Of a stretch of DNA of 22,534 nucleotides, positions 14,840 to 22,464 are shown piece by piece. Position numbers and translations under genes: made by a program. The notes under the pieces are model-generated. The model had not been told where the DNA came from. It saw only the letters and a list, made by a program, of their open reading frames with translations, and ran no database searches. Positions within the stretch are counted from its first letter, which is position 1. Each line of letters begins with the position of its first letter. The stretch spans positions 1 to 22,534 of the forward strand of contig CADCVI010000208.1 of NCBI GenBank assembly GCA_902806105.1, read 5' to 3'. This stretch comes from an uncultured Rubrobacteraceae bacterium (GTDB lineage: Bacteria > Actinomycetota > Rubrobacteria > Rubrobacterales > Rubrobacteraceae).

Positions 14840-15631
14840 TCAGGCGAAGAGGACACCGCCGTCGATCATCACGGATTGGCCGGTCATGTAGTCCGAGTCC
14901 CTCGAAGCGAGGTACGAGACGAACGACGCGACGTCCTCGGGCGTCTCGACGCGTCCCAGAGCGATAAGCTCGGAGAACTTTTGTAGCGCCCCTCCTCGCT
15001 CGATCCCCATGCGCTCCGAGAGCTTCTCGTCGATGAGGTCCCACATCGCGGTGCCGACGATGCCGGGGCAGTAGGCGTTGACGGTGATCCCGTGCTCCGC
15101 CCACTCCTGCGCCGCCGCCTGCGTGAGACCGCGCACGCCCCACTTCGAGGCCGAGTAGTGGCCGAGCATGGCGAAGCCCTTGTGGGCGGCGATGGAGGCC
15201 GCGCCGATGATCTTGCCGCCCTCGCCCTGGCGGATCATCTGCCGCGCAGCCGCCGTGTAGCACAGGAAAACCCCCCTGAGGTTCACCGCCATCAGCCCGT
15301 CGAAGTCCTCGGGCGTTACCTCCAGAAGCGGCGCGACCTGCGCGATACCGGCGTTCGCCACCATGACGTCGAGCCGCCCGAGCTCCTGCGCCACGCGCCC
15401 TACCATCTCCTCTACCTCGTCCGCCCGCGACACGTCCGCGATGACCGTCGCCGAGCGCCTCCCGAGGCCCCGAATCTCCTCGGCCACCCCGTCGAGCCCG
15501 CTGCTGTTCGCCCCGATGTCGTTGACCGCCACGTCAAGACCGTCCGCTGCCAACCTCAGCGCGATGCCGCGCCCGATCCCCCTCGCCGCGCCCGTGACCA
15601 GCGCGACCCTCGCCGAACCGTTTCTCTCCAT
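14840..15631 (-). CDS. Short-chain dehydrogenase, acetoin (diacetyl) reductase / butanediol dehydrogenase type
   Basis: A 263-residue NAD(P)-dependent SDR. It has TGAARGIG (13-20), NAG (93-95), the catalytic Ser146 in GAASIAAHKG, and YSASK with Y159 and K163. The segment CPGIVGTAMWDLIDEKL is typical of meso-2,3-butanediol dehydrogenases / acetoin reductases. ATG 15631 with AAGGAG eight nucleotides upstream is preferred to ATG 15667, which lies at the presumed promoter -10. As first gene of the aco unit it likely interconverts butanediol, acetoin and diacetyl. Exact stereospecificity cannot be read. Confidence 0.9.
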   Translation of the reverse strand: MERNGSARVALVTGAARGIGRGIALRLAADGLDVAVNDIGANSSGLDGVAEEIRGLGRRSATVIADVSRADEVEEMVGRVAQELGRLDVMVANAGIAQVAPLLEVTPEDFDGLMAVNLRGVFLCYTAAARQMIRQGEGGKIIGAASIAAHKGFAMLGHYSASKWGVRGLTQAAAQEWAEHGITVNAYCPGIVGTAMWDLIDEKLSERMGIERGGALQKFSELIALGRVETPEDVASFVSYLASRDSDYMTGQSVMIDGGVLFA

Positions 15632-15841
15632 CCCGAAGGCTCCTTTCCCTGGATACTCCGGATACATGATGTGTGGACGCCAAAGCCAGAGTCAAACACG
15701 CTCCGAAGGATAGGTCGCTACCAGGAGCCGAGAAAGGGACAAAACGCTCCCGCCATCGACCCATGCTTGCACGGGAGAGAGCCCTCTGTATAGTGAAACA
15801 TGTTACGAGCGTTAGGGGCGTTCGGGGAAAGGAGGAGCGGT
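15632..15841. promoter_or_regulatory. Divergent control region of the acetoin/butanediol locus
   Basis: Leftward: -35 TTGACT (15695-15690), 18-nt spacer, -10 CATCAT (15671-15666), then a direct repeat GGATAC (15651-15656 and 15660-15665). Rightward: TTGCAC (15767-15772), 16-nt spacer, TATAGT (15789-15794), then an 8-bp palindrome AACATGTT (15797-15804) at the expected transcription start. No sigma-54 type -24/-12 promoter is seen, so an AcoR-like mode of control is not supported. Confidence 0.45.
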
Positions 15842-16348
15842 ATGGAGGGATCTCCTACGGGGATCTCGTCCGTGGATCAGGTCGCCGTGGTGGTGCGTGA
15901 TCTGGATGCGTCGATGAAGAGGTACGTGGAGGAGTTCGGGATCGGGCCGTGGCGCGTCTACACGTTCAGCCCGGATTGGATCGAGGGGATGACCTTCCGA
16001 GGTCAGGAGCAGGGCTACAGCATGAGGCTCGCCCTCGCCGACGTCGGCGGGATGATGTACGAGCTTATCGAACCGGTCCAGGGCCCGAACTCCTACCAGG
16101 AGTTTCTCGACGAGCACGGCGAGGGGCTCCATCACCTCGGCTACTTCGTCGACGACCTCGACGTCGCTATAAAGGAGATGGAGTCGAAGGGCTACGGGCC
16201 ACTCCAGAGCGGCCGGGGCATAGGCACGAAGGGCGAAGGCGGCTACGCGTACTTCGAGACGGAGAGCGCCCTGGGCCACATCGTCGAGGCCATCGAGATG
16301 CCGCAGGAGATGCCGCCGCCCGAGAAGACCTACCCCGAAGGGGCATAA
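15842..16348 (+). CDS. VOC-family metalloenzyme (glyoxalase / epimerase fold)
   Basis: A 168-residue protein of the vicinal oxygen chelate superfamily with two beta-alpha-beta-beta-beta modules (about 8-80 and 94-155). Candidate metal ligands in their usual places are Q13 (VDQVAVVV), E74 (MMYELIEP), H98 (GLHHLGYF) and E149 (GHIVEAIE), a Q/E/H/E set as in human glyoxalase I; methylmalonyl-CoA epimerases use His at the first site. ATG 15842 follows AAAGGAGGAG at five nucleotides. It stands 26 nt before the butanediol dehydrogenase gene in one unit. The chemistry of the fold (enediolate formation next to a carbonyl) would suit acetoin isomerisation, but this is inference. Confidence 0.85.
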   Translation: MEGSPTGISSVDQVAVVVRDLDASMKRYVEEFGIGPWRVYTFSPDWIEGMTFRGQEQGYSMRLALADVGGMMYELIEPVQGPNSYQEFLDEHGEGLHHLGYFVDDLDVAIKEMESKGYGPLQSGRGIGTKGEGGYAYFETESALGHIVEAIEMPQEMPPPEKTYPEGA

Positions 16349-16374
16349 CCCGCGACTCAAGAAGGGAGCGAAGC

Positions 16375-17442
16375 ATGAAAGCAGCGGTATTCTACGGACC
16401 ACGCGACATCAGGCTAGAGGATGTTCAGGAGCCAGAGATCCGTCCCGGAAACGTCAAGGTGAAGGTTGACTGGTGCGGCATCTGCGGCACCGACCTGCAC
16501 GAGTACCTGGCCGGTCCGATCTTTATCCCGCCGGTCGGGAGCCCCCACCCCATCACCGGCGAGACGCTGCCCCTGACCCTGGGGCACGAGTTCGCCGGCG
16601 AGGTCGTCGAGGTGGGGGAGGACTCCGACGGGATCTCCACCGGCGACAAGGTAGCCATCGAGCCGGTCTTCCGCTGCGGCGAGTGCGCGGCGTGCCAGCG
16701 CGGCGCCACCAACCTCTGCGAGAAGCTCGGGTTCTACGGCCTCATGGGCGGGGGCGGCGGGATGTCCGAGTACGCGGTCATACCCTCGTACATGATCCAC
16801 AAGCTCCCCGAGGGGCTCACGACCGAGCAGGGGGCGCTCGTCGAGCCCATCGCCGTCGGCCTGCGCGCCGTGCGCCGGGCCAGCTTCAAGGAGGGCCAGA
16901 GCGCGCTCGTCTTCGGGGCCGGGCCCATAGGGGCGGTCACCGTGCAGTGCCTCAAGGCGCTCGGCGCCGGCCAGATCATGGTCGCCGAGGTCTCCGAGGC
17001 CCGCAAGAAAAAGGCGATGGAGATAGGGGCCGACGCGGTCATAGACCCGACCGAGGAAGACGTCGTCGAGAAGGTCCGGGAGCTGACGGGCGGCGAGGGG
17101 ACGGAGCACTCGTTCGACTGCGCCGGCATTCAGCAGACGCTCCAGACCGCGCTCCATGCCACGCGCAAGGGCGGCCACGTCACCATCGTCTCCATCTGGG
17201 AGGGACCCGTACAGATCAACCCCAACGATATCGTGCTGGCCGAGCTCAACGTGGGCGGCATCATCTGCTACACGCCGCAGGACTTCGCCGACACCATCGA
17301 CATGCTCAAGGACGGCAGCATAAAGACCGAGGGGATCATCACCGAGCGCATCCCCCTCTCCGACATCGTCCAGGGCGGCTTCGAGGAGCTCGTGGACCAC
17401 AAGGACCGCCACGTGAAGATCCTGGTCAACTCCACCCAGTAG
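16375..17442 (+). CDS. Zinc-dependent (R,R)-2,3-butanediol dehydrogenase-like
   Basis: A 355-residue medium-chain alcohol dehydrogenase. Catalytic zinc residues are C37 (CGICGTD), H71-E72 (GHEFAGE) and E157 (VEP). The structural zinc site is C101, C104, C107 and C115. The NAD-binding loop is FGAGPIGAVTVQCLKALGA. The insert EYLAGPIFIPP...HPITGETLP before GHE is characteristic of (R,R)-butanediol dehydrogenases. ATG 16375 follows AAGGGAG at seven nucleotides. It would oxidise butanediol to acetoin for the divergent AcoABC complex, or reduce acetoin under other conditions. It ends at a strong hairpin. Confidence 0.93.
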   Translation: MKAAVFYGPRDIRLEDVQEPEIRPGNVKVKVDWCGICGTDLHEYLAGPIFIPPVGSPHPITGETLPLTLGHEFAGEVVEVGEDSDGISTGDKVAIEPVFRCGECAACQRGATNLCEKLGFYGLMGGGGGMSEYAVIPSYMIHKLPEGLTTEQGALVEPIAVGLRAVRRASFKEGQSALVFGAGPIGAVTVQCLKALGAGQIMVAEVSEARKKKAMEIGADAVIDPTEEDVVEKVRELTGGEGTEHSFDCAGIQQTLQTALHATRKGGHVTIVSIWEGPVQINPNDIVLAELNVGGIICYTPQDFADTIDMLKDGSIKTEGIITERIPLSDIVQGGFEELVDHKDRHVKILVNSTQ

Positions 17443-17458
17443 AAACGCTCCATGCTCG

Positions 17459-17490
17459 GGACGCCCGGAACTGCTACCTTCCGGGCGTCC
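17459..17490. terminator. Bidirectional terminator hairpin
   Basis: A perfect 12-bp stem (GGACGCCCGGAA / TTCCGGGCGTCC) with an 8-nt loop between the convergent butanediol dehydrogenase and CoA-transferase genes. The loop and right arm lie within the last codons of the CoA-transferase. No T-tract, but the convergent placement makes termination on both strands likely. Confidence 0.65.
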
Positions 17491-18628
17491 ATCCTGCGTC
17501 CTCGCCGGTGTGCTGGCCGAGCGTCGGGGGCGGGCGGCGGATCGGCAGCCGCTCCCCGTCCACGAGGATGGGCGAGGCTAGCATCTTCAAAGCCCCGGCC
17601 GTCGGGTGCTCGACGTCCTGCAACATGCCGGAGGCCAGCACGTGCTCGTCGGAGAAGACGTCCGCGAGCGTATTGACCGGGCCGCAAGGGACGCCCGCCC
17701 CCCGTACCTTCTCGACCCACTCGTCGGCGGTCCCCTTCGAGAATTCTTCCTGCAACTGTGCCACCAGGCCCTCGCGGTTCGCGACGCGGTCCGGGTTCGT
17801 GGCGTAGCGTTCGTCGGTAGCAAGCTCTTCGCGCCCGAGGGCGCGGCAGAGGTTCGCGAACTGCGCGTCGTTGCCGACGGCGACGGCCACGGGTTTGTCC
17901 GATGCGTCGAAGGTCTGGTAGGGGACGATGGAGGGGTGGGCGTTGCCCATGCGGCCCCTGTCCTCGCCGGAGACCAGAAACTCCTGGGCGCGGTTGGCGA
18001 GCCAGCCGAGCTGCGTCTCGAAGAGCGGGACCTCGATGCGGGCGCCCTCGCCCGTCTCCGAACGCTTGTGGAGGGCGGCGAGGATGGCGGTGGAGGCGTG
18101 CAGGCCGCAGACCATGTCCGCTATCGCGACCCCGACCTTCACCGGGTCGCCGTCCGGGAAACCGGTGATGCCCATGATCCCGCCACGGGCCTGCACGAGA
18201 AAGTCGTAGCCTGGCCGGGTCTCGTCCGGCCCCGGTCCGAAGCCGGTTATGGAGCAGTACACGATACTCGGGTTGATCTCCTTGAGGACCTCGTAGCCGA
18301 GGCCGAGTTTCGCCAGGGCGCCCCTTCGCATGTTCTCTATGACGACGTCCGCCCCAGCCGCGAGCTCCTTTACCTTCTCCAGCCCCTCCGGCGTCTTGAG
18401 GTCGACGGCGACCGAGCGCTTGTTGCGGTTGATGGAGAGGAAGTAGGCCGATTCGCGGGCTTCGCCCTCTCCCGCGAAGGGCGGCCCCCAGTGGCGCGTG
18501 TCGTCGCCGCGGCCCGGGTGCTCGACCTTCAGGATATCTGCCCCGAGGTCCCCGAGGATCATCGTCGCGTAGGGACCGGCCAGGACCCGCGATAGGTCCA
18601 GCACCCGCACGCCCTCCAGCGGCAGCAT
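17474..18628 (-). CDS. Class III (CaiB/BaiF) CoA-transferase
   Basis: A 384-residue enzyme that moves CoA between carboxylic acids. It has the family start LEGVRVLDLSRVLAGPYATM, DLGADILKVEHPGRGD (27-42), NRNKRSVAVDLK (67-78) and the nucleophile Asp142 in PGYDFLVQARGG. ATG 18628 lies 4 nt after the stop of the cupin gene, so the two are co-transcribed. It is divergent, across the cupin gene, from an acyl-CoA ligase, suggesting two alternative ways to activate the same or related acids. The acid pair is unknown. Confidence 0.93.
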   Translation of the reverse strand: MLPLEGVRVLDLSRVLAGPYATMILGDLGADILKVEHPGRGDDTRHWGPPFAGEGEARESAYFLSINRNKRSVAVDLKTPEGLEKVKELAAGADVVIENMRRGALAKLGLGYEVLKEINPSIVYCSITGFGPGPDETRPGYDFLVQARGGIMGITGFPDGDPVKVGVAIADMVCGLHASTAILAALHKRSETGEGARIEVPLFETQLGWLANRAQEFLVSGEDRGRMGNAHPSIVPYQTFDASDKPVAVAVGNDAQFANLCRALGREELATDERYATNPDRVANREGLVAQLQEEFSKGTADEWVEKVRGAGVPCGPVNTLADVFSDEHVLASGMLQDVEHPTAGALKMLASPILVDGERLPIRRPPPTLGQHTGEDAGWTPGR

Positions 18629-18632
18629 CGCC

Positions 18633-18974
18633 CTAGCCCTCCATCGCGTCGTCGATGAGGAAGAGCCGCGTCGCCCCGCGCGCGAGGTTGCGGCCCCGGT
18701 GCGCTCCCCTCCCCAACGGTGCGGTTGGAAGTAGGAACGCCTGGCCCTCGGTGGCCCTCAACGGCGCCCGGCCGTCGTCGAACTCGTACTCGATCCCGCC
18801 CGAGAGCACGAAGCCGCGGTGGCCGTCCTCGCACCACTCCTCGCGGCCAACACCCTCCCCGTACTCGACGAGCGCCCAGCGCGCGCCGCCTACCTCGGCC
18901 TCCCGCGCCCGTATGCCCGGCGCGTCGTCTGTCCAGGCCATCTCGCCGAAAGGCACGGTGCGCGGATCTTCCAT
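18633..18974 (-). CDS. Cupin-domain protein
   Basis: A 113-residue single-domain beta-barrel protein. The motif WCEDGHRGFVLSGGIEYEF (47-65) is the first cupin motif, with His52 and a conserved Gly; the second motif is degenerate (LLPTAPLGRGAH, His92), so the metal site may be incomplete. ATG 18974 with GGGGAG about ten nucleotides upstream is preferred: an in-frame GTG at 19007 has no ribosome site and lies beside a minus-strand TATACT box (19014-19009) whose transcript would start near it. It leads the two-gene unit with the CoA-transferase. Function unknown; sensor-like or small-molecule binding roles are common in the family. Confidence 0.8.
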   Translation of the reverse strand: MEDPRTVPFGEMAWTDDAPGIRAREAEVGGARWALVEYGEGVGREEWCEDGHRGFVLSGGIEYEFDDGRAPLRATEGQAFLLPTAPLGRGAHRGRNLARGATRLFLIDDAMEG

Positions 18975-19008
18975 GAAGAAGTTTCTCCCCTCTCTCGCCC
19001 TCCGCACG

Positions 19009-19033
19009 AGTATATAGAACGTCCCGGTATAAT
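19009..19033. promoter_or_regulatory. Overlapping divergent -10 boxes
   Basis: TATACT on the minus strand (19014-19009) serves the cupin unit. TATAAT on the plus strand (19028-19033) lies 33 nt before the acyl-CoA ligase start. Neither has a convincing -35. They are only 13 nt apart and face away from each other, so polymerase binding at one could exclude the other. Confidence 0.45.
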
Positions 19034-19066
19034 CCCCCGCAGGGAAAGCAAGGCAGGAGGATAAGC

Positions 19067-20632
19067 ATGACGCTGAACCTTGCGGTGTTGTTGGAAGAGA
19101 GCGCGAAGGAGCGGCCCGAGAAGTCCGCTCTCGTCACCGGGGGGCGCGAGATCTCATACTCGGCTCTGCGCGACGGGGCGAGAAGCTTCGCGAGTGCTTT
19201 GTCTTCGATGGGCGTGCGGCCGGGGGACAGGGTCGCGCTCATGGTCCCCAACGTGCCGCAGTTTGTCGTCGCGTACTACGGCATCCTGGCGACGGGAGCC
19301 TCGGTCGTGCCTCTGAACGTGCTGCTCATGGGGCCGGAGATCACGTACCACCTCGACGACTCCGACGCGAAGGTCCTCGTCGCCTGGGAGGGCTTCCTGG
19401 AGGAGGCCAGGAAGGGCTTCGAGGGCTCCGGCGGGACCTGCGAGAGCCTCGTCGTCGTCGAGTCGCCGGACGGCTCCGGGGCGACCGGCGACGAGAAGAG
19501 CTTCGACGCGCTGGTGAAGGAAAACCCGCCCGAGTTTGACTCGCACCCGACCATGCCGGACGACACGGCGGTCGTGATCTACACGAGCGGAACTACGGGA
19601 CGCCCGAAAGGCGCCGAGCTGACGCACGCCAACATGTTCATGAACGCGATGTGCAACGCGGACAAGCTCCTCAAGATGGACGAGGACGACGTCGCCATCG
19701 CCGTCCTGCCGCTCTTCCACATCTTCGGCCAGACCTGCGTGATGAACGCCACGATCTACCGCGGAGGCACGACCGCCCTCGTCCCCCGCTTCGAGCCCGG
19801 GGCGGCCCTCAAGGCCATACAGGACGCGGGCGTAACCATCTTCTCCGGCGTCCCGACGATGTACCAGTACCTCCTCCGCTACCCCGAGCTCGACGACTAC
19901 GACATCTCGTCCCTGCGGATAGGGGTGTCCGGCGGCGCCTCCATGCCGGTCGAGGTCATGAAGGCCGTCGAGGAGCGGTTCGGGATCGTGATACTTGAGG
20001 GCTACGGCCTCTCCGAGACGAGCCCGACCGCGACGTTCAACCGCTCGGCAGAGAACCGCAAGGTCGGCTCTATCGGGCTCCCCATCTGGGGCACCGAGGC
20101 GATGGTCGTCGATTCGAACGACGCGGAGGTACCCCCTGGCGAGCGCGGCGAGCTTGTCCTGCGCGGCCACCACATAATGAAGGGCTACCTCAAGAAGCCC
20201 GAGGCAACGGCGGAGGCCATAAAGAACGGCTGGTTCCACACCGGGGACCTCGCAACGATGGACGAGGACGGCTACTTCTACATCGTGGACCGGGTGAAGG
20301 ACATGATCATCCGCGGCGGCTACAACGTCTATCCGCGCGAGGTCGAGGAGGCCCTCTACGAGCATCCCGGCATCGCCGAGGTCGCCGTCGTCGGCTTCCC
20401 GCACGAGGAGCTCGGCGAGGAGGTCGCCGCCGTCGTCGCCATGAAGGACGGCGAGGCAGCGACGGAGGAAGAAATCATCTCCTTCGCGAAGGATCGGGTC
20501 GCCGCCTACAAGTATCCGCGCCGCGTCACCTTCATCGACGAGCTCCCGAAGACCGCGACCGGCAAGATCCTCAAGCGCGAGCTCACGAAGGGGGCCGCCG
20601 ACGCCGCGGAGTCGGCGCGCGTCACGGGCTGA
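19067..20632 (+). CDS. Acyl-CoA ligase (long/medium-chain fatty acid-CoA ligase type)
   Basis: A 521-residue AMP-forming enzyme that activates a carboxylic acid with ATP and CoA. Motifs are in order: P-loop IYTSGTTGRPKGA (171-183), YGLSETSP (about 315-322), TGDL (about 393), DRVKDMIIRGGYNVYP (hinge and A8) and the C-terminal lysine motif PKTATGKILKREL with the adenylation lysine. ATG 19067 follows AGGAGG (19055-19060) at six nucleotides. Cytosolic, with no membrane anchor. Substrate chain length cannot be told. The last 11 nt overlap the convergent CPBP protease gene. Confidence 0.95.
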   Translation: MTLNLAVLLEESAKERPEKSALVTGGREISYSALRDGARSFASALSSMGVRPGDRVALMVPNVPQFVVAYYGILATGASVVPLNVLLMGPEITYHLDDSDAKVLVAWEGFLEEARKGFEGSGGTCESLVVVESPDGSGATGDEKSFDALVKENPPEFDSHPTMPDDTAVVIYTSGTTGRPKGAELTHANMFMNAMCNADKLLKMDEDDVAIAVLPLFHIFGQTCVMNATIYRGGTTALVPRFEPGAALKAIQDAGVTIFSGVPTMYQYLLRYPELDDYDISSLRIGVSGGASMPVEVMKAVEERFGIVILEGYGLSETSPTATFNRSAENRKVGSIGLPIWGTEAMVVDSNDAEVPPGERGELVLRGHHIMKGYLKKPEATAEAIKNGWFHTGDLATMDEDGYFYIVDRVKDMIIRGGYNVYPREVEEALYEHPGIAEVAVVGFPHEELGEEVAAVVAMKDGEAATEEEIISFAKDRVAAYKYPRRVTFIDELPKTATGKILKRELTKGAADAAESARVTG

Positions 20633-21317
20633 GGAGCAGGACCACCAGCAGGTTGTGGAGGGCGTGCAGACCGTACGCGCTCCACAACGAGCCGGTCCTC
20701 ACCATCGCCCAGCCGAAGAGCATCCCGAAGACCACGAGGCCCACGAAGTCCACGGCCACGAACGACGTCGCGAACCTGCCGAGGGCGAGCCAGCCGGGGA
20801 CGTGGATCAATCCGAACAGCACCGCCGACGCGAGGTTCGCACGCCAGAAACCCGTGGCCTGCCGGAGCTTGTTCAGCAGGAAGCCCCGAAAGTAGATCTC
20901 CTCGACGAGCGTGGCGGGGGAGAAGACCGTGAAGATCACGACCGCGGCGGCGGCCCCGCCAGCTCTCCCGTCCCCGATCACCCGGTCCAGCAACAGAAAC
21001 CAGCACGCGAGCAGCGCCCCGAGGAGGGGCAGGAGCCACGCCGCGCCTCTCCCCGGAGCCCGAATCCGCAGAAACACCAGGGCCGGAGCCCGCTCGGCGT
21101 ACCTCAGGTAGAGCAGCACGGGCACCACGAAGATCACGGCCCGCAACACCTCGTTCAGCACGCCAGCGAGGGTCAGGTCGGCCAGGGCGTCGAAGCCCAA
21201 GAACGACACGCGCAGGGACCACGCGATGAACGTGGTCAGGACGACGACCATCAGGAGGCTCATCCCCCGGCGTCCCCCGAAGCCTCGTCCCTCGCGCGTT
21301 GAAGCCGCTCCTCGCAT
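20622..21317 (-). CDS. CPBP-family intramembrane metalloprotease
   Basis: A 231-residue, very hydrophobic protein with about six or seven membrane segments. The Abi/CPBP signatures are complete: EEIYFRG (E139, E140, R144), a His in FGLIHVPGW (H172) and HALHN (H218, H221). Such proteases of the Rce1 type cut within the membrane; some give self-immunity to bacteriocins, most have unknown targets. ATG 21317 is used; ATG 21263 would drop 18 basic residues. It converges on the ligase gene with an 11-nt overlap and has no partner gene in view. Confidence 0.9.
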   Translation of the reverse strand: MRGAASTREGRGFGGRRGMSLLMVVVLTTFIAWSLRVSFLGFDALADLTLAGVLNEVLRAVIFVVPVLLYLRYAERAPALVFLRIRAPGRGAAWLLPLLGALLACWFLLLDRVIGDGRAGGAAAAVVIFTVFSPATLVEEIYFRGFLLNKLRQATGFWRANLASAVLFGLIHVPGWLALGRFATSFVAVDFVGLVVFGMLFGWAMVRTGSLWSAYGLHALHNLLVVLLLSP

Positions 21318-21405
21318 CCCTCATTCTTCCCCCGGGTCTCTATCCCAGCCGCCCCGCGAAGCCGGGCAGAAGATAGATCGACGGGGCGACGTATTCAAGC
21401 TGGGG

Positions 21406-21411
21406 TATAGT
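21406..21411 (+). promoter_or_regulatory. Candidate -10 box for the second MDR gene
   Basis: TATAGT at 21406-21411, 46 nt upstream of ATG 21457. The -35 region is GC-rich and weak. Confidence 0.35.
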
Positions 21412-21456
21412 TTGCCGCTACGAGTCGTGGTCCGTACGCTGTTGATAGGAGGGGAG

Positions 21457-22440
21457 ATGCCGCAGATGAAGGCGATCCGGGTGGAGGAGTTCGGGGACCC
21501 GAGCGTGCTCGAACTCGTCGAGGTCGAGCGGCCGGAGCCGGGCGAGGGCGAGGTCCTCATAGAAGTGAAGGCCGCCGGCGTGAACTACGCCGACACCATG
21601 CGCCGCCAGAACCAGTACGTCGTCCGCCAGGAGCTCCCGTTCACCCCCGGCTCCGAGGTAGCGGGCGTCGTCGCGGGACTCGGCCCGGGTGTTGAGGGCG
21701 TCTCCGAGGGGGACCGCGTCGTCACGCTCCTCGGCACGAACGGCTACGCCGAGTACGTCGTGGCCCCGGCACGGAACCTCATCCCCGTCCCTGAGGATAT
21801 GGGCTTCGACGAGGCGGCGGCCATACCGCTCCAGGGCCTGACGGCCTACCACGTCATAAAGACGAGCGGGCAGTTGCAGGAGGGCGAGTCGGTGCTCGTC
21901 CACGCGGCGGCCGGCGGCGTCGGCTACCTGGCCGTCCAGATGGCGAAGCTCCTCGGCGCGGGGACCGTCATCGCCACGGCCAGCACGCAGGAGAAGCTCG
22001 ACCTCGCGGGCGAGCTTGGGGCGGACGTCCTCATAAACTACACGCAAGAAGACTGGCCCCAGAAGGTCAAGGAGGCGACGGACGGCAGGGGGGCCGACGT
22101 CATCATGGAGATGGTCGGCGGGGACTTCCCCGAGAAGAACCTGCGCTGCCTCAACACTTTCGGGCGGATGGTAGTCTTCGGGGCGGCGAGCGGGGACCGG
22201 GGGAGCCTGGTACCGGCGGCGCTGATGAAGAAGAACCACGTCGTCGCGGGGTTCTACCTTCCCCAGATCATGAGCCGCCCCGAGCTCTTCGGCCCGAGCC
22301 TCGAAGAGATGCTCGGCTGGATAGCCTCCGGCCAGGTCAAGCTCAACATAGGCGGCCGCTACGCGCTCTCGGACGCCAGCAAGGCCCACGAAGACCTGCA
22401 GGGCCGCCGGACCACCGGCAAGCTCGTCCTCAACCCGTAA
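21457..22440 (+). CDS. NADPH:quinone oxidoreductase-like MDR protein
   Basis: A 327-residue zinc-free medium-chain reductase. The start MKAIRVEEFGDPSVLELVEV is typical of quinone oxidoreductases; KAAGVNYADTMRR (38-50) and the NADPH loop VHAAAGGVGYLAVQMAKLLG (148-167) follow. ATG 21457 sits three nucleotides after AGGAGG; ATG 21466 (nine nucleotides after GGGGAG) is an equally good choice and gives the family-standard MKAIRV start. It belongs to a different branch from the TetR-linked reductase and has no copy of the TetR motif upstream. It is probably co-transcribed with the gene that follows after 24 nt. Confidence 0.93.
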   Translation: MPQMKAIRVEEFGDPSVLELVEVERPEPGEGEVLIEVKAAGVNYADTMRRQNQYVVRQELPFTPGSEVAGVVAGLGPGVEGVSEGDRVVTLLGTNGYAEYVVAPARNLIPVPEDMGFDEAAAIPLQGLTAYHVIKTSGQLQEGESVLVHAAAGGVGYLAVQMAKLLGAGTVIATASTQEKLDLAGELGADVLINYTQEDWPQKVKEATDGRGADVIMEMVGGDFPEKNLRCLNTFGRMVVFGAASGDRGSLVPAALMKKNHVVAGFYLPQIMSRPELFGPSLEEMLGWIASGQVKLNIGGRYALSDASKAHEDLQGRRTTGKLVLNP

Positions 22441-22464
22441 CCACCCCGAGAAGACCGGAGAAGG

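Noticed and set aside
15947..17807. Plus-strand frames 15949-17442 (497 codons) and 16473-17807 (444 codons).
   Set aside because: The first is the dehydrogenase with a spurious upstream extension through the VOC gene; the second is an Arg-rich shadow frame crossing a terminator.
21226..22440. Extended 404-residue version of the second MDR protein.
   Set aside because: The extension runs through the promoter and the start of the divergent protease; the MDR domain begins at 21457 or 21466.
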